This document shows, in pieces, positions 9,610-18,453 of a stretch of 64,000 nt of DNA. The position numbers and the translations under genes were made by a program. This DNA comes from Flagellimonas sp. MMG031. GTDB taxonomy: Bacteria; Bacteroidota; Bacteroidia; Flavobacteriales; Flavobacteriaceae. Position 1 is the first letter of the stretch, and every line of letters begins with the position of its first letter. The stretch lies in assembly GCF_040112705.1 (NCBI RefSeq), contig NZ_CP157804.1, forward strand, positions 1,242,501-1,306,500, read 5' to 3'. The notes beneath the pieces were generated by a model. The model saw only the letters and a program-made list of their open reading frames with translations, did not search any database and had not been told where the DNA came from.

Positions 9610-10944
9610 ATGTATACCTTTTCAAACAAACTTAGACTAGGATCTTTCATAGCCATGGGGCTTGGATTTATATTCCTTGTAATTGGTTTTATGTCTGCCC
9701 CATCAACTGTGGAAGAGGCCAAGGCCATGGTAGCAGTGCACGATGATGGCCATGGTGGAGGGCATGCAGAGGAAGCCGGTGCTGGCCATGCCGAGGAGCA
9801 AGGACATGGTGAGGCCGCTCATGGCGAAGCCCACGATGCTTCCCACGATGAGCATTTGTTGTACCAATTGCAGAATAGACCTTGGTCCGCACTTTACGTA
9901 GCCGCCTTCTTTTTCTTTATGATTTCATTGGGCGTTTTGGCATTTTATGCCATCCAACGTGCCGCACAAGCGGGTTGGTCCCCATTGTTGTTCCGTGTCA
10001 TGGAAGGTATAACCGCATACTTGGTTCCAGGTGGAATAATTGTATTTGTAATCTTGTTGCTTTCCGCATTGCATTTCAACCATATGTTTGTTTGGATGGA
10101 TGCCGAAACTGTGGCACACGATGAATTGCTGCAAGGCAAAGCTGGTTATTTGAATCCGACCTTCTTTTTGATCAGGGCCGCCATTTTCTTGGGTGGATGG
10201 ATTTTCTACCGTCAGTATTCAAGAAAACTGTCCTTGGCACAGGATGAAGCCGATGACAATAGCAACTTTGTAAAAAACTTTAGATGGTCTGCCGGTTTCT
10301 TGGTATTCTACTTGGTGACCGAATCCATGATGTCATGGGATTGGATCATGAGTTTGGATCCACACTGGTTCAGTACCCTTTTCGGATGGTATGTATTTGC
10401 CAGCATGTTCGTATCCGGGATTACCGTGATTGCCATGGTGACCGTTTACCTGAAATCAAAAGGATATTTAGAGCAAGTCAATGATAGCCACATCCACGAT
10501 TTGGCCAAGTTTATGTTCGGTATCAGTATTTTCTGGACCTATCTGTGGTTCTCACAGTTCATGTTGATTTGGTATGCCAATATCCCTGAAGAGGTAACCT
10601 ACTACATCGCACGTTTTGAGGACTACAAATTGCCCTTCTTCGGAATGTTGGTGATGAACTTTGTGTTCCCATTGTTGGTATTGATGAACAGCGACTACAA
10701 AAGGGTCAACTGGTTTGTGATCATGACGGGTATCGTGGTACTTTTTGGCCACTATTTGGATATATTCAATATGGTAATGCCTGCAACGGTAGGCGACCAG
10801 TGGTTCATTGGTCTTCCAGAGATTGGTGGTATCCTGTTCTTTGGTGGTTTGTTCGTTTTCTGGGTGTTCACCGCTTTGACCAAGGCGCCATTGCAGCCCA
10901 AACGAAACCCATTTATTGAAGAGAGTAGACATTTTCATTATTAA
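9610..10944 (+). CDS. actF: ActF, NrfD-like membrane subunit of alternative complex III, with His-rich loop
   Basis: Second NrfD-like integral membrane subunit, 444 residues with about ten hydrophobic helices, paralogous to ActC. After the first helix (about 13-30) there is an exported loop with nine histidines between residues 44 and 82 (for example HDDGHGGGHAEE), which has the look of a metal-binding segment. The remainder is well conserved, for example SMMSWDWIMSLDPHWFSTLF. It is the last act gene; subunit II of the oxidase starts 34 bases downstream, so reductase and oxidase are in one transcription unit. Confidence 0.93.
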   Translation: MYTFSNKLRLGSFIAMGLGFIFLVIGFMSAPSTVEEAKAMVAVHDDGHGGGHAEEAGAGHAEEQGHGEAAHGEAHDASHDEHLLYQLQNRPWSALYVAAFFFFMISLGVLAFYAIQRAAQAGWSPLLFRVMEGITAYLVPGGIIVFVILLLSALHFNHMFVWMDAETVAHDELLQGKAGYLNPTFFLIRAAIFLGGWIFYRQYSRKLSLAQDEADDNSNFVKNFRWSAGFLVFYLVTESMMSWDWIMSLDPHWFSTLFGWYVFASMFVSGITVIAMVTVYLKSKGYLEQVNDSHIHDLAKFMFGISIFWTYLWFSQFMLIWYANIPEEVTYYIARFEDYKLPFFGMLVMNFVFPLLVLMNSDYKRVNWFVIMTGIVVLFGHYLDIFNMVMPATVGDQWFIGLPEIGGILFFGGLFVFWVFTALTKAPLQPKRNPFIEESRHFHY

Positions 10945-10978
10945 TAGAATACGATTTAAGTCTTAGATAGATATAAAG

Positions 10979-12103
10979 ATGACTGCATTATTAACATTTA
11001 CTGTTTTAGTTCTGGTTGCCATAGCCATTTGGCAAATGACCAAGATTTTTGAATTGTCGCAGACTAAGACAGAACGCGCTGAGATAGCTAACGATTCCGA
11101 TAACAAAAACAATGGTTACCTGTTGTTTGCGTTCTTGATATTCATCTACGGAATCACCATTTTCAGTTTTGCCAAATATTCCAAGATGCTTTTGCCAGAT
11201 GCTGCATCGGAACATGGCGGGGAATACGATCAGTTGATGTGGGTGTCCTTTGCCATCATTTTCTTTGTGCAGACCATTACACAGGCACTATTGCACTATT
11301 TCGGCTATAAATACCGCGGACAAAAGGGAAGAAAAGCGCTCTTTTTCGCAGACAACGATAGATTGGAGTTCATCTGGACCATTATTCCAGTAATTGTTTT
11401 GGCAGGTTTGATTCTTTGGGGACTGTATACCTGGACCAATATTATGGATATCAACGAGGACGACGACCCATTGGTCATCGAACTCTATGCCCAACAGTTT
11501 AACTGGACCGCCAGATACGGAGGGGAGGACAATGTTCTTGGAGAGGCCAATGTTCGATTGATCGATATCAACAGAGCCAATGTTCTTGGATTGGACGAGT
11601 CCGATCCCAACGCCGAGGACGATATTATTGTTAAGGAATTGCATTTGCCCGTAGGAAGAAAAGTAAACTTTAAAATGAGGTCGCAGGATGTATTGCACTC
11701 CGCTTACATGCCACACTTTAGGGCTCAAATGAACTGTGTTCCCGGGATGATCACCCAATTTTCGTTCACGCCTACCGTGACCACGGAAGAAATGCGTTTG
11801 AATCCTGAAGTAGTGGATAAGGTAAAAAGGACCAATGCCCTGAGGGCCGAATGGGCTGCTGAAGGCAAACCCAACAGCGAGCCTTGGGAGTTCGATTATG
11901 TACTATTGTGCAATAAGATTTGCGGAAAGTCACATTATAACATGCAGATGAGGATTGTTGTAGAGACAGAGGAAGAATACAACAAGTGGTTGGCCGAGCA
12001 AAAAACCTTCAAGGAAACCGTAATGGTGGACGATACTGAAGGGGCAGAGGTTGCTGAAACGGAAACCAGTGCTGAGGAAATGGAAACCGCATCGGTAGAG
12101 TAA
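10979..12103 (+). CDS. ctaC: Cytochrome c oxidase subunit II with CuA site
   Basis: Subunit II of the aa3-type oxidase, which receives electrons at the dinuclear CuA centre. Three hydrophobic segments are visible (about 3-20, 46-65 and 88-108), with another near 131-150 before the periplasmic cupredoxin domain. CuA ligands are His240 (VLHSAYMPHF), Cys311, Cys315, His319 and Met322 within CNKICGKSHYNM. The residue that is usually Glu between the cysteines is Lys313, and the stretch between His240 and Cys311 is longer than in classical enzymes. The C-terminus is an acidic tail. The gene follows actF and precedes ctaD by 39 bases. Confidence 0.95.
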   Translation: MTALLTFTVLVLVAIAIWQMTKIFELSQTKTERAEIANDSDNKNNGYLLFAFLIFIYGITIFSFAKYSKMLLPDAASEHGGEYDQLMWVSFAIIFFVQTITQALLHYFGYKYRGQKGRKALFFADNDRLEFIWTIIPVIVLAGLILWGLYTWTNIMDINEDDDPLVIELYAQQFNWTARYGGEDNVLGEANVRLIDINRANVLGLDESDPNAEDDIIVKELHLPVGRKVNFKMRSQDVLHSAYMPHFRAQMNCVPGMITQFSFTPTVTTEEMRLNPEVVDKVKRTNALRAEWAAEGKPNSEPWEFDYVLLCNKICGKSHYNMQMRIVVETEEEYNKWLAEQKTFKETVMVDDTEGAEVAETETSAEEMETASVE

Positions 12104-12142
12104 AAAACAAAAAAAAAGAAATAACGAAAAATTAATTGGATT

Positions 12143-13963
12143 ATGTCTGAAGCTCATGAAAGTCACCATGATCATCACGATGATCACGGACATCACCATA
12201 AGGAAACCTTCATAACGAAATATATTTTCAGTCAGGACCATAAGATGATTGCCAAGCAATATCTTATCACAGGTCTTATTATGGGGTTCATCGGAATTGC
12301 AATGTCCCTATTGTTTCGAATGCAATTGGCATGGCCAGGGGAATCCTTCGCCATTTTTGAAGCAGTTTTGGGCAAATGGGCACCTGATGGCGTAATGGAT
12401 GCCGATATTTATTTGGCATTGGTTACCATCCATGGAACGCTCATGGTGTTCTTTGTGCTAACGGCCGGTTTGAGCGGTACGTTCAGTAACCTATTGATTC
12501 CATTGCAGATCGGAGCCAGGGATATGGCATCCGGATTCTTGAACATGGTGTCGTACTGGTTGTTTTTCATTTCGTCTGTGATTATGATTTGCAGCTTGTT
12601 CGTGGAAGCAGGACCTGCTGCCGCCGGATGGACTATTTATCCTCCATTGAGTGCATTGCCAATGGCGCAACCTGGTTCAGGTATGGGTATGACCCTTTGG
12701 TTGGTATCCATGGCCATCTTTATTGCATCCTCTTTGTTGGGGTCCTTGAACTATATCGTAACGGTAATCAACCTTAGGACCAAAGGAATGTCCATGACTC
12801 GTTTGCCGTTGACAATTTGGGCATTTTTCGTGACTGCGATCATTGGTGTGATTTCTTTCCCAGTATTGTTGTCTGCAGCATTGCTGTTAATCATGGATAG
12901 AAGTTTTGGAACCTCCTTCTTTTTGTCGGATATCTTTATCCAAGGAGAGGTATTGCACTATCAGGGTGGATCCCCAGTACTTTACGAGCACTTGTTCTGG
13001 TTCTTGGGTCACCCAGAGGTATATATTGTATTGTTGCCTGCCTTGGGTATTACCTCGGAGGTAATGTCAACAAACGCAAGAAAACCGATTTTTGGATACA
13101 GGGCGATGGTAGCATCGATTCTCGCAATCGCTTTCTTGTCCACTATCGTATGGGGTCACCACATGTTCGTATCCGGTATGAACCCATTCTTGGGCTCGGT
13201 ATTTACATTTACAACCCTATTGATCGCGATACCATCAGCCGTAAAAGCATTTAACTATATCACTACCCTTTGGAAAGGTAACCTGCAGCTGAACCCAGCG
13301 ATGTTGTTTTCCATTGGTTTGGTTTCTACCTTCATTACAGGAGGTCTTACAGGGATTATCCTTGGGGATAGTACATTGGACATCAACGTGCACGATACCT
13401 ACTTCGTAGTGGCTCACTTCCACTTGGTAATGGGTATATCGGCTCTTTATGGACTTTTCGCCGGGGTATACCACTGGTTCCCCAAAATGTTCCAAGGCCG
13501 AATGATGAACAAGAACTTGGGTTATGTACACTTCTGGATTACCGCAGTATGTGCCTACGGGGTATTCTTCCCGATGCACTTTGTGGGCATGGCAGGGGTG
13601 CCACGTCGTTACTATGAGAACACCGCCTTCCCAATGTTCGATGAATTGACCAACGTACAGGTCTTGATGACCGTATTTGCCATCATAGCAGGTTTGGCAC
13701 AGTTGGTATTTGTATACAACTTTATCTCCAGTATTTTCTACGGAAAGCGTGGTCCGGTCAACCCTTGGAGTTCCAATACGTTGGAGTGGACAACACCTCA
13801 GGAGCACATCCACGGAAACTGGCCAGGAGAAATTCCTCACGTGTACCGTTGGGCATACGATTACAGTAAAACTTACGAAAATGGGGAGTACATCATTGCA
13901 GGGCAGGATTTTGTACCACAGAACGTACCGCTGCAGGCAAATGAGGAAGAACTCAACCATTAA
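12143..13963 (+). CDS. ctaD: Cytochrome c oxidase subunit I
   Basis: Catalytic subunit I of a haem-copper oxidase, 606 residues and twelve or more transmembrane helices. It reduces O2 to water and pumps protons. Visible ligands are the low-spin haem His in the HGTLMVFF helix, CuB His290 and cross-linked Tyr294 in HPEVY, CuB His339-His340 in WGHHMF, and haem ligands around 417-427 in HDTYFVVAHFHLV. HPEVY indicates the A-type oxidase with the K-channel tyrosine. The first 19 residues contain nine histidines (such as HHDHHDDHGHHH), an unusual cytoplasmic head. It is the last gene of the operon and is followed by a strong terminator. Confidence 0.97.
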   Translation: MSEAHESHHDHHDDHGHHHKETFITKYIFSQDHKMIAKQYLITGLIMGFIGIAMSLLFRMQLAWPGESFAIFEAVLGKWAPDGVMDADIYLALVTIHGTLMVFFVLTAGLSGTFSNLLIPLQIGARDMASGFLNMVSYWLFFISSVIMICSLFVEAGPAAAGWTIYPPLSALPMAQPGSGMGMTLWLVSMAIFIASSLLGSLNYIVTVINLRTKGMSMTRLPLTIWAFFVTAIIGVISFPVLLSAALLLIMDRSFGTSFFLSDIFIQGEVLHYQGGSPVLYEHLFWFLGHPEVYIVLLPALGITSEVMSTNARKPIFGYRAMVASILAIAFLSTIVWGHHMFVSGMNPFLGSVFTFTTLLIAIPSAVKAFNYITTLWKGNLQLNPAMLFSIGLVSTFITGGLTGIILGDSTLDINVHDTYFVVAHFHLVMGISALYGLFAGVYHWFPKMFQGRMMNKNLGYVHFWITAVCAYGVFFPMHFVGMAGVPRRYYENTAFPMFDELTNVQVLMTVFAIIAGLAQLVFVYNFISSIFYGKRGPVNPWSSNTLEWTTPQEHIHGNWPGEIPHVYRWAYDYSKTYENGEYIIAGQDFVPQNVPLQANEEELNH

Positions 13964-13987
13964 GATATAGATTAATAGATTTTAAAA

Positions 13988-14017
13988 GGCCCGTTCCATA
14001 TTGGACGGGCTTTTTTT
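13988..14017 (+). terminator. Rho-independent terminator of the act/cta operon
   Basis: A GC-rich hairpin (GCCCGTTCC pairing with GGACGGGC, one bulge, loop ATATT) runs straight into seven Ts, 25 bases after the ctaD stop. Confidence 0.88.
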
Positions 14018-14086
14018 ATGATGACATTCTTTGAGGTGAATTGTATATCTTTAAATGCATTTCCCCCATAAATGAAACAATCTATC

Positions 14087-14911
14087 ATGAAAAAGTTGCT
14101 TATTCTATTGTTGATAGCATCTCCACTTTGGATGCAGGCCCAGCGTAAACCTAAAATCAAGGGCAGCCGCATTGTCACGCAGGTCAGTGAGGAACTACCG
14201 CCTTTTGATGCCATAGTACTGAATGACGACCTCGAAATCAATTTGAAAAAATCTTTGGGTACCGGGTTTCATCTTATTGCGGATGATAACCTTATCGATG
14301 TTCTCAAATTTGAAGTACAGGACGGTACGTTGGTCATTAGTTCTTATTACAACATCACAGCCAAAAAGCAGCTGGAAATAATGGTAGATTATACCGAATT
14401 GAAGGCCATCACCGTAAAAAATGGAAGTATGGTCTCCAAGGATATCATTGAATCCAATGAGCTGTTTGTGGATGGCTTTAACAATGCCAAAATGGATATT
14501 AAGGCCAATGCCGCCGTGATGGACATCAATTTGGAAGACACGAGCAGTGGTGATTTTCACACCGAGGTCGATTCTTTGAACATCAATTTGAACAAAAGGG
14601 CACAGGCCTACGTGTATGCACAGATCAATTCAGGAATAGTGGATCTGGAAGGCAATGCGTCTCTGGCCATGGAAGGTACTTCGGATAAGATACAGATCAA
14701 TGCTATGGATTATGCCAAGTACAAGGGCGAAACGATGCAAATCAGTTCATGTCGTTTAGAGATTGCTGGAAACGCCGATGCCAGGGTGTACGCCTTTGGC
14801 GATATCAGCATCAAGTCATCCGGGGATTCGGGTATTTACTTATATGGAACTCCAAAAATCACTATTGAAGAGTTTTTGGGAAGGTCCCAATTGATCAAAA
14901 AGGAAGACTAG
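14087..14911 (+). CDS. Exported GIN-domain (DUF2807) protein
   Basis: A 274-residue exported protein. The signal peptide (MKKLLILLLIASPLWMQAQ) is followed by one head-GIN / DUF2807 beta-helix-like domain, recognisable from repeated short strands such as ITVKNGSMVSKDI, FNNAKMDIKANAAVMDI and NAKVYAFG-type rungs near the end. Members are annotated as putative auto-transporter adhesins, but no autotransporter domain is present and the function is unknown. An ATG five codons upstream (14072) is also possible. The stop overlaps the stop of the convergent acyl-CoA oxidase gene in the palindrome CTAG. Confidence 0.8.
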   Translation: MKKLLILLLIASPLWMQAQRKPKIKGSRIVTQVSEELPPFDAIVLNDDLEINLKKSLGTGFHLIADDNLIDVLKFEVQDGTLVISSYYNITAKKQLEIMVDYTELKAITVKNGSMVSKDIIESNELFVDGFNNAKMDIKANAAVMDINLEDTSSGDFHTEVDSLNINLNKRAQAYVYAQINSGIVDLEGNASLAMEGTSDKIQINAMDYAKYKGETMQISSCRLEIAGNADARVYAFGDISIKSSGDSGIYLYGTPKITIEEFLGRSQLIKKED

Positions 14912-17166
14912 CCCTGTTGGGCAATGAGCGCGGTAAGGCAATGACTTGGAATGCCAAAGCCATCTACCAAAACTTCGATATGCGGCCTCAATTCTGTGGA
15001 TAATCGCTCCACACGTTGGCGTATCGCCTTGGATTTAGTACTGCCAATATAACCTTGCTCCAGATACCATCGTGCATCCGAATTGATTTGGTCCAAAGCA
15101 TACAGGCATCCGAGTTTCTCCAGTAGTCCGCGATACTTAACGTCCGTCACATTTTGATACCGTTCACAGTAGATACTATAGGCCAACTCCACACTGTACG
15201 CCTTGCCCAAGGCCAATAAATGGGTCTGTACCTTTAAAAATGCTTGGTATGATGGAATTCCTTTTTTAATGTAATTGCGGATGCGCATGGCCAAAGTATA
15301 GGTCAATCTTCGGGTGCGATAGTCGAACGCATGCTTATGGAACTTGGGATTGTACAGATGCTCGGCATCCACTTTATTGGAATACAAGGGATTGATTGCC
15401 GTTAACTTGTCCGAAAGCTGGGTCTGTAACAGTTTAAGGACAGATGCAAATCCCGCACTATTGAATTCAGCACGAAAATCGGATAATATGCCTTTGGCAG
15501 CCAACTGAAGCAATACGGTGTTGTCCCCTTCAAAAGTGGTGAAAATATCCACATCCCCTTTTAAGTCCGCGATCCGGTTTTCCAAAAGATAGCCCTTTCC
15601 TCCGCAGGCCTCGCGACATTCCTGAATGGTTTCGTTGGCAAACCAAGTGATAATGGACTTTAATCCAGCCACCTGTGTCTCGATGACCCTTTTGTCGGGT
15701 TGCGACTCATCACTGTAGCGTTCCATCATTTCATCCAAGGTAAAGTGGTACACATAGGCAGCTGCAATAGCGGGCGTGAGTCTGATCTGATGGGTGGGAT
15801 AATCCATGATCAAATCTTCCTGCACTTTGACGTTATCATTGAACTGTCTGCGGTTCAAGGCATGTTTTACGGCAATGGCAAGCGCCATTTTGCTACCTCC
15901 TAAGGCACCGCGAGCCACACAGATGCGTCCGCCGACCAAAGTGCCCAACATGGTAAAAAATCGTTTGTTCGGGTTCTTGATGGATGAAAAGTAGGAACCA
16001 TCTTCCTGTATCTCTCCGTACTTGTCCAGCAGGTTTTTCCTAGGGACCTTCACACTGTTGAACCATATTTTCCCATTGTCCACGCCGTTTAAGCCCAGTT
16101 TGTAGCCGTTGTCCTCAATGGTCACGCCTTCAAGCAACTCGTGTTTTTCATTTCGGAGCGGAACCAAGATGGCATGGACACCTTCATTTTTTCCATTGAC
16201 GATCAATTGGGCAAAAACCGTGGCTATTTTGGAGTGCAGTGCGTTGCCGATATATTCCTTGTTATCATTTTTGCCCGGGGTTTGTATGATGATGCTATCC
16301 GATTCTTTTTCGTAGGTGGCCGTAGTTTTAATGCCTCGTACATTGGAACCGTGACCGGTTTCTGTCATGGCGAAGCACCCCAAAAGTTTGGTGCTGCCCG
16401 CATCCGTCAAATATTGGTCGTGGTGCTTCGTAGTTCCCAGTTTCTGGATACTTCCGCCAAACAACCCAAATTGCACACCGAACTTAACGGCCAAACTCCC
16501 ATCCACGAACATCAAGTGCTCAAAAATGGCCGCATAGGCTAGCATGTTACCTGTTCCGCCGTAGGCATTGGGGTAGGCCATGGCCCCGTAGCCAGCTTCG
16601 CCCAACAACTGGACTTGGTGCAACACCCTTTTTCTGAAGTCGTCCTTATCCCTTATGATTTGCCATGTAAAATCAGGTTGGTCCAAAAAACGCCTAAATT
16701 CATCCACAACATCCGCATGGGTCCCTTTTAAAATACCATCCAACATATCGGGCTTGTATTCATCAGAAGTTTTTTCGTGCACCACCTCCACATCAAAAAG
16801 ATGGTTGTAATGGTTGGGTTGTATCCCCAAATGAACCTCAATGTGCTTTAGTTGTTCGTTGATGTCCTTTGTACCCACCAAACGTTGGCAAAGTGAAGTC
16901 AGCGGGTAGGTGTCACTTTCAATAAGTTTTACTTCCGAATGGTCAATGGTAAGCTTCCAATGCTTGATTTCATTGTCCTTCGGCGGCTTATCCTTGATCA
17001 ACCACTTTTTCAACTGTTGCTTTTCCTTAGCGCTAATGGAAGCATCGCGCTCAATGGCATTCTGGACTACGGATACTTCTGAAGCCGAAAGCAGGTCGTC
17101 CGACCAAATGACATAAAAAAATGGGATGTATTGTAGAATTCCTTCGGAATAGGTAGTAGTCAACAT
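14908..17166 (-). CDS. Acyl-CoA oxidase/dehydrogenase-like flavoprotein
   Basis: A 752-residue flavoenzyme of the acyl-CoA oxidase / large acyl-CoA dehydrogenase type, introducing the 2,3-double bond in fatty acyl-CoA. Signatures are CFAMTETGHGSNVRG (flavin and substrate contact region), ACGGKGYLLENRIADLKGD and TTFEGDNTVLLQLAAKG, the last holding the likely catalytic Glu. The C-terminal half is an acyl-CoA-oxidase-type helical extension, which explains the length. I place the start at the ATG ending at 17166. The frame stays open for 36 more codons upstream, but that stretch reads like untranslated DNA and runs into the ruvB promoter. It is divergent from ruvB and convergent with the GIN gene. 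Whether electrons go to O2 or to ETF cannot be told by eye. Confidence 0.85.
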   Translation of the reverse strand: MLTTTYSEGILQYIPFFYVIWSDDLLSASEVSVVQNAIERDASISAKEKQQLKKWLIKDKPPKDNEIKHWKLTIDHSEVKLIESDTYPLTSLCQRLVGTKDINEQLKHIEVHLGIQPNHYNHLFDVEVVHEKTSDEYKPDMLDGILKGTHADVVDEFRRFLDQPDFTWQIIRDKDDFRKRVLHQVQLLGEAGYGAMAYPNAYGGTGNMLAYAAIFEHLMFVDGSLAVKFGVQFGLFGGSIQKLGTTKHHDQYLTDAGSTKLLGCFAMTETGHGSNVRGIKTTATYEKESDSIIIQTPGKNDNKEYIGNALHSKIATVFAQLIVNGKNEGVHAILVPLRNEKHELLEGVTIEDNGYKLGLNGVDNGKIWFNSVKVPRKNLLDKYGEIQEDGSYFSSIKNPNKRFFTMLGTLVGGRICVARGALGGSKMALAIAVKHALNRRQFNDNVKVQEDLIMDYPTHQIRLTPAIAAAYVYHFTLDEMMERYSDESQPDKRVIETQVAGLKSIITWFANETIQECREACGGKGYLLENRIADLKGDVDIFTTFEGDNTVLLQLAAKGILSDFRAEFNSAGFASVLKLLQTQLSDKLTAINPLYSNKVDAEHLYNPKFHKHAFDYRTRRLTYTLAMRIRNYIKKGIPSYQAFLKVQTHLLALGKAYSVELAYSIYCERYQNVTDVKYRGLLEKLGCLYALDQINSDARWYLEQGYIGSTKSKAIRQRVERLSTELRPHIEVLVDGFGIPSHCLTALIAQQG

Positions 17167-17275
17167 AGTTGTAACTTGATAGATTTGTGCTTTTTCTAAG
17201 ATAAGCCATAGAAACAAAAGAACCCACTGCCAGTGTATTTTTATCAGGATCGTTTCGGGTCGCTTTGTTTTCAAT

Positions 17276-17283
17276 TATATTTG
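17276..17283 (+). promoter_or_regulatory. Bacteroidota -7 box of ruvB, near-leaderless
   Basis: TATATTTG is a perfect TAnnTTTG box ending 7 bases before the ruvB ATG, so transcription should start at or within a few bases of the start codon. A TTTC lies 19 bases upstream as a weak -33 element. Confidence 0.6.
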
Positions 17284-17290
17284 TTGAAGC

Positions 17291-18313
17291 ATGAACGAGA
17301 ATCTAGACCCATCCGCAGAAAACTTTTCGCCAGAAGAGCTCGATATTGAAAGAGCGTTGCGTCCCGTCAGTTTTGATGATTTTACGGGACAGGCACAGGT
17401 ATTGGAAAACCTAAAGGTTTTTGTGCAAGCGGCCAACTTAAGGGGAGAGGCATTGGACCATACCCTATTTCATGGTCCTCCAGGGTTGGGAAAAACGACC
17501 TTGGCCCATATTTTGGCCAACGAGCTGGGCGTAAACATCAAAGTGACCTCGGGTCCGGTACTGGATAAACCAGGGGATTTGGCTGGATTGTTGACCAATC
17601 TGGATGAGCGTGATGTGCTTTTTATTGATGAAATCCACAGATTGAGTCCCATTGTGGAGGAGTACCTGTACTCGGCCATGGAGGACTATAAGATTGATAT
17701 CATGATCGAAACGGGCCCCAATGCTCGTTCTGTGCAAATCAACCTCAGTCCTTTTACCTTGATCGGGGCGACTACCCGTTCGGGCTTACTTACCGCACCG
17801 ATGCGTGCCCGTTTTGGGATTCAGAGCCGACTGGAATATTACAATACCGAACTGCTGTCTACCATCGTGGAGCGCAGTGCTGAAATATTAAAAGTGCCCA
17901 TCACCACCGATGCGGCCATTGAAATTGCAGGTAGAAGCCGGGGAACCCCCAGAATATGTAACGCCCTTTTGCGAAGGGTGCGCGATTTTGCACAAATTAA
18001 AGGGAATGGCAATATTGACCTCGAAATATCGCAGTTTGGTCTCAAAGCGCTCAATGTGGATGCCCATGGTCTGGATGAAATGGACAACAAGATACTTACC
18101 ACCATCATTGATAAATTCAAAGGCGGCCCGGTAGGAATCACCACATTGGCCACAGCAGTATCCGAAAGTGCCGAGACCTTGGAAGAGGTATACGAACCAT
18201 TTTTGATACAACAAGGCTTTATTATGCGCACGCCAAGGGGGAGGGAGGTCACCGAGCTTGCCTACAAACACTTGGGCAAGATGAAAGGTGGAACCCAAGG
18301 CGGATTGTTTTGA
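17291..18313 (+). CDS. ruvB: Holliday junction branch-migration ATPase RuvB
   Basis: Hexameric AAA+ motor that drives Holliday junction branch migration with RuvA. At 340 residues it has the normal length. Visible features are the RuvB start region [19 protein letters not shown], Walker [10 protein letters not shown], Walker B DEIHRL, sensor 1 GATTRSG, the arginine-finger region APMRARFGI, and the winged-helix C-terminus ending in the usual [19 protein letters not shown]. It is not linked to ruvA, which lies 6 kb downstream. Confidence 0.98.
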   Translation: MNENLDPSAENFSPEELDIERALRPVSFDDFTGQAQVLENLKVFVQAANLRGEALDHTLFHGPPGLGKTTLAHILANELGVNIKVTSGPVLDKPGDLAGLLTNLDERDVLFIDEIHRLSPIVEEYLYSAMEDYKIDIMIETGPNARSVQINLSPFTLIGATTRSGLLTAPMRARFGIQSRLEYYNTELLSTIVERSAEILKVPITTDAAIEIAGRSRGTPRICNALLRRVRDFAQIKGNGNIDLEISQFGLKALNVDAHGLDEMDNKILTTIIDKFKGGPVGITTLATAVSESAETLEEVYEPFLIQQGFIMRTPRGREVTELAYKHLGKMKGGTQGGLF

Positions 18314-18453
18314 CTCATCGCTTAACTTTTTTAAATCTTTTCGTAATTTTCTAGCTTGTTCGGTTTTACGGAGCGGTGCATTGGCATTCTCCAAAAGTCG
18401 TACAGTGCCCAAACCTTAGTCTGCATGCCTGCCAACATGATTTGGAACAAACC

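Noticed and set aside
17167..17274. 36-codon N-terminal extension of the acyl-CoA oxidase gene
   Set aside because: It overlaps the divergent ruvB promoter and reads as unlikely protein; the ATG ending at 17166 fits the family start.
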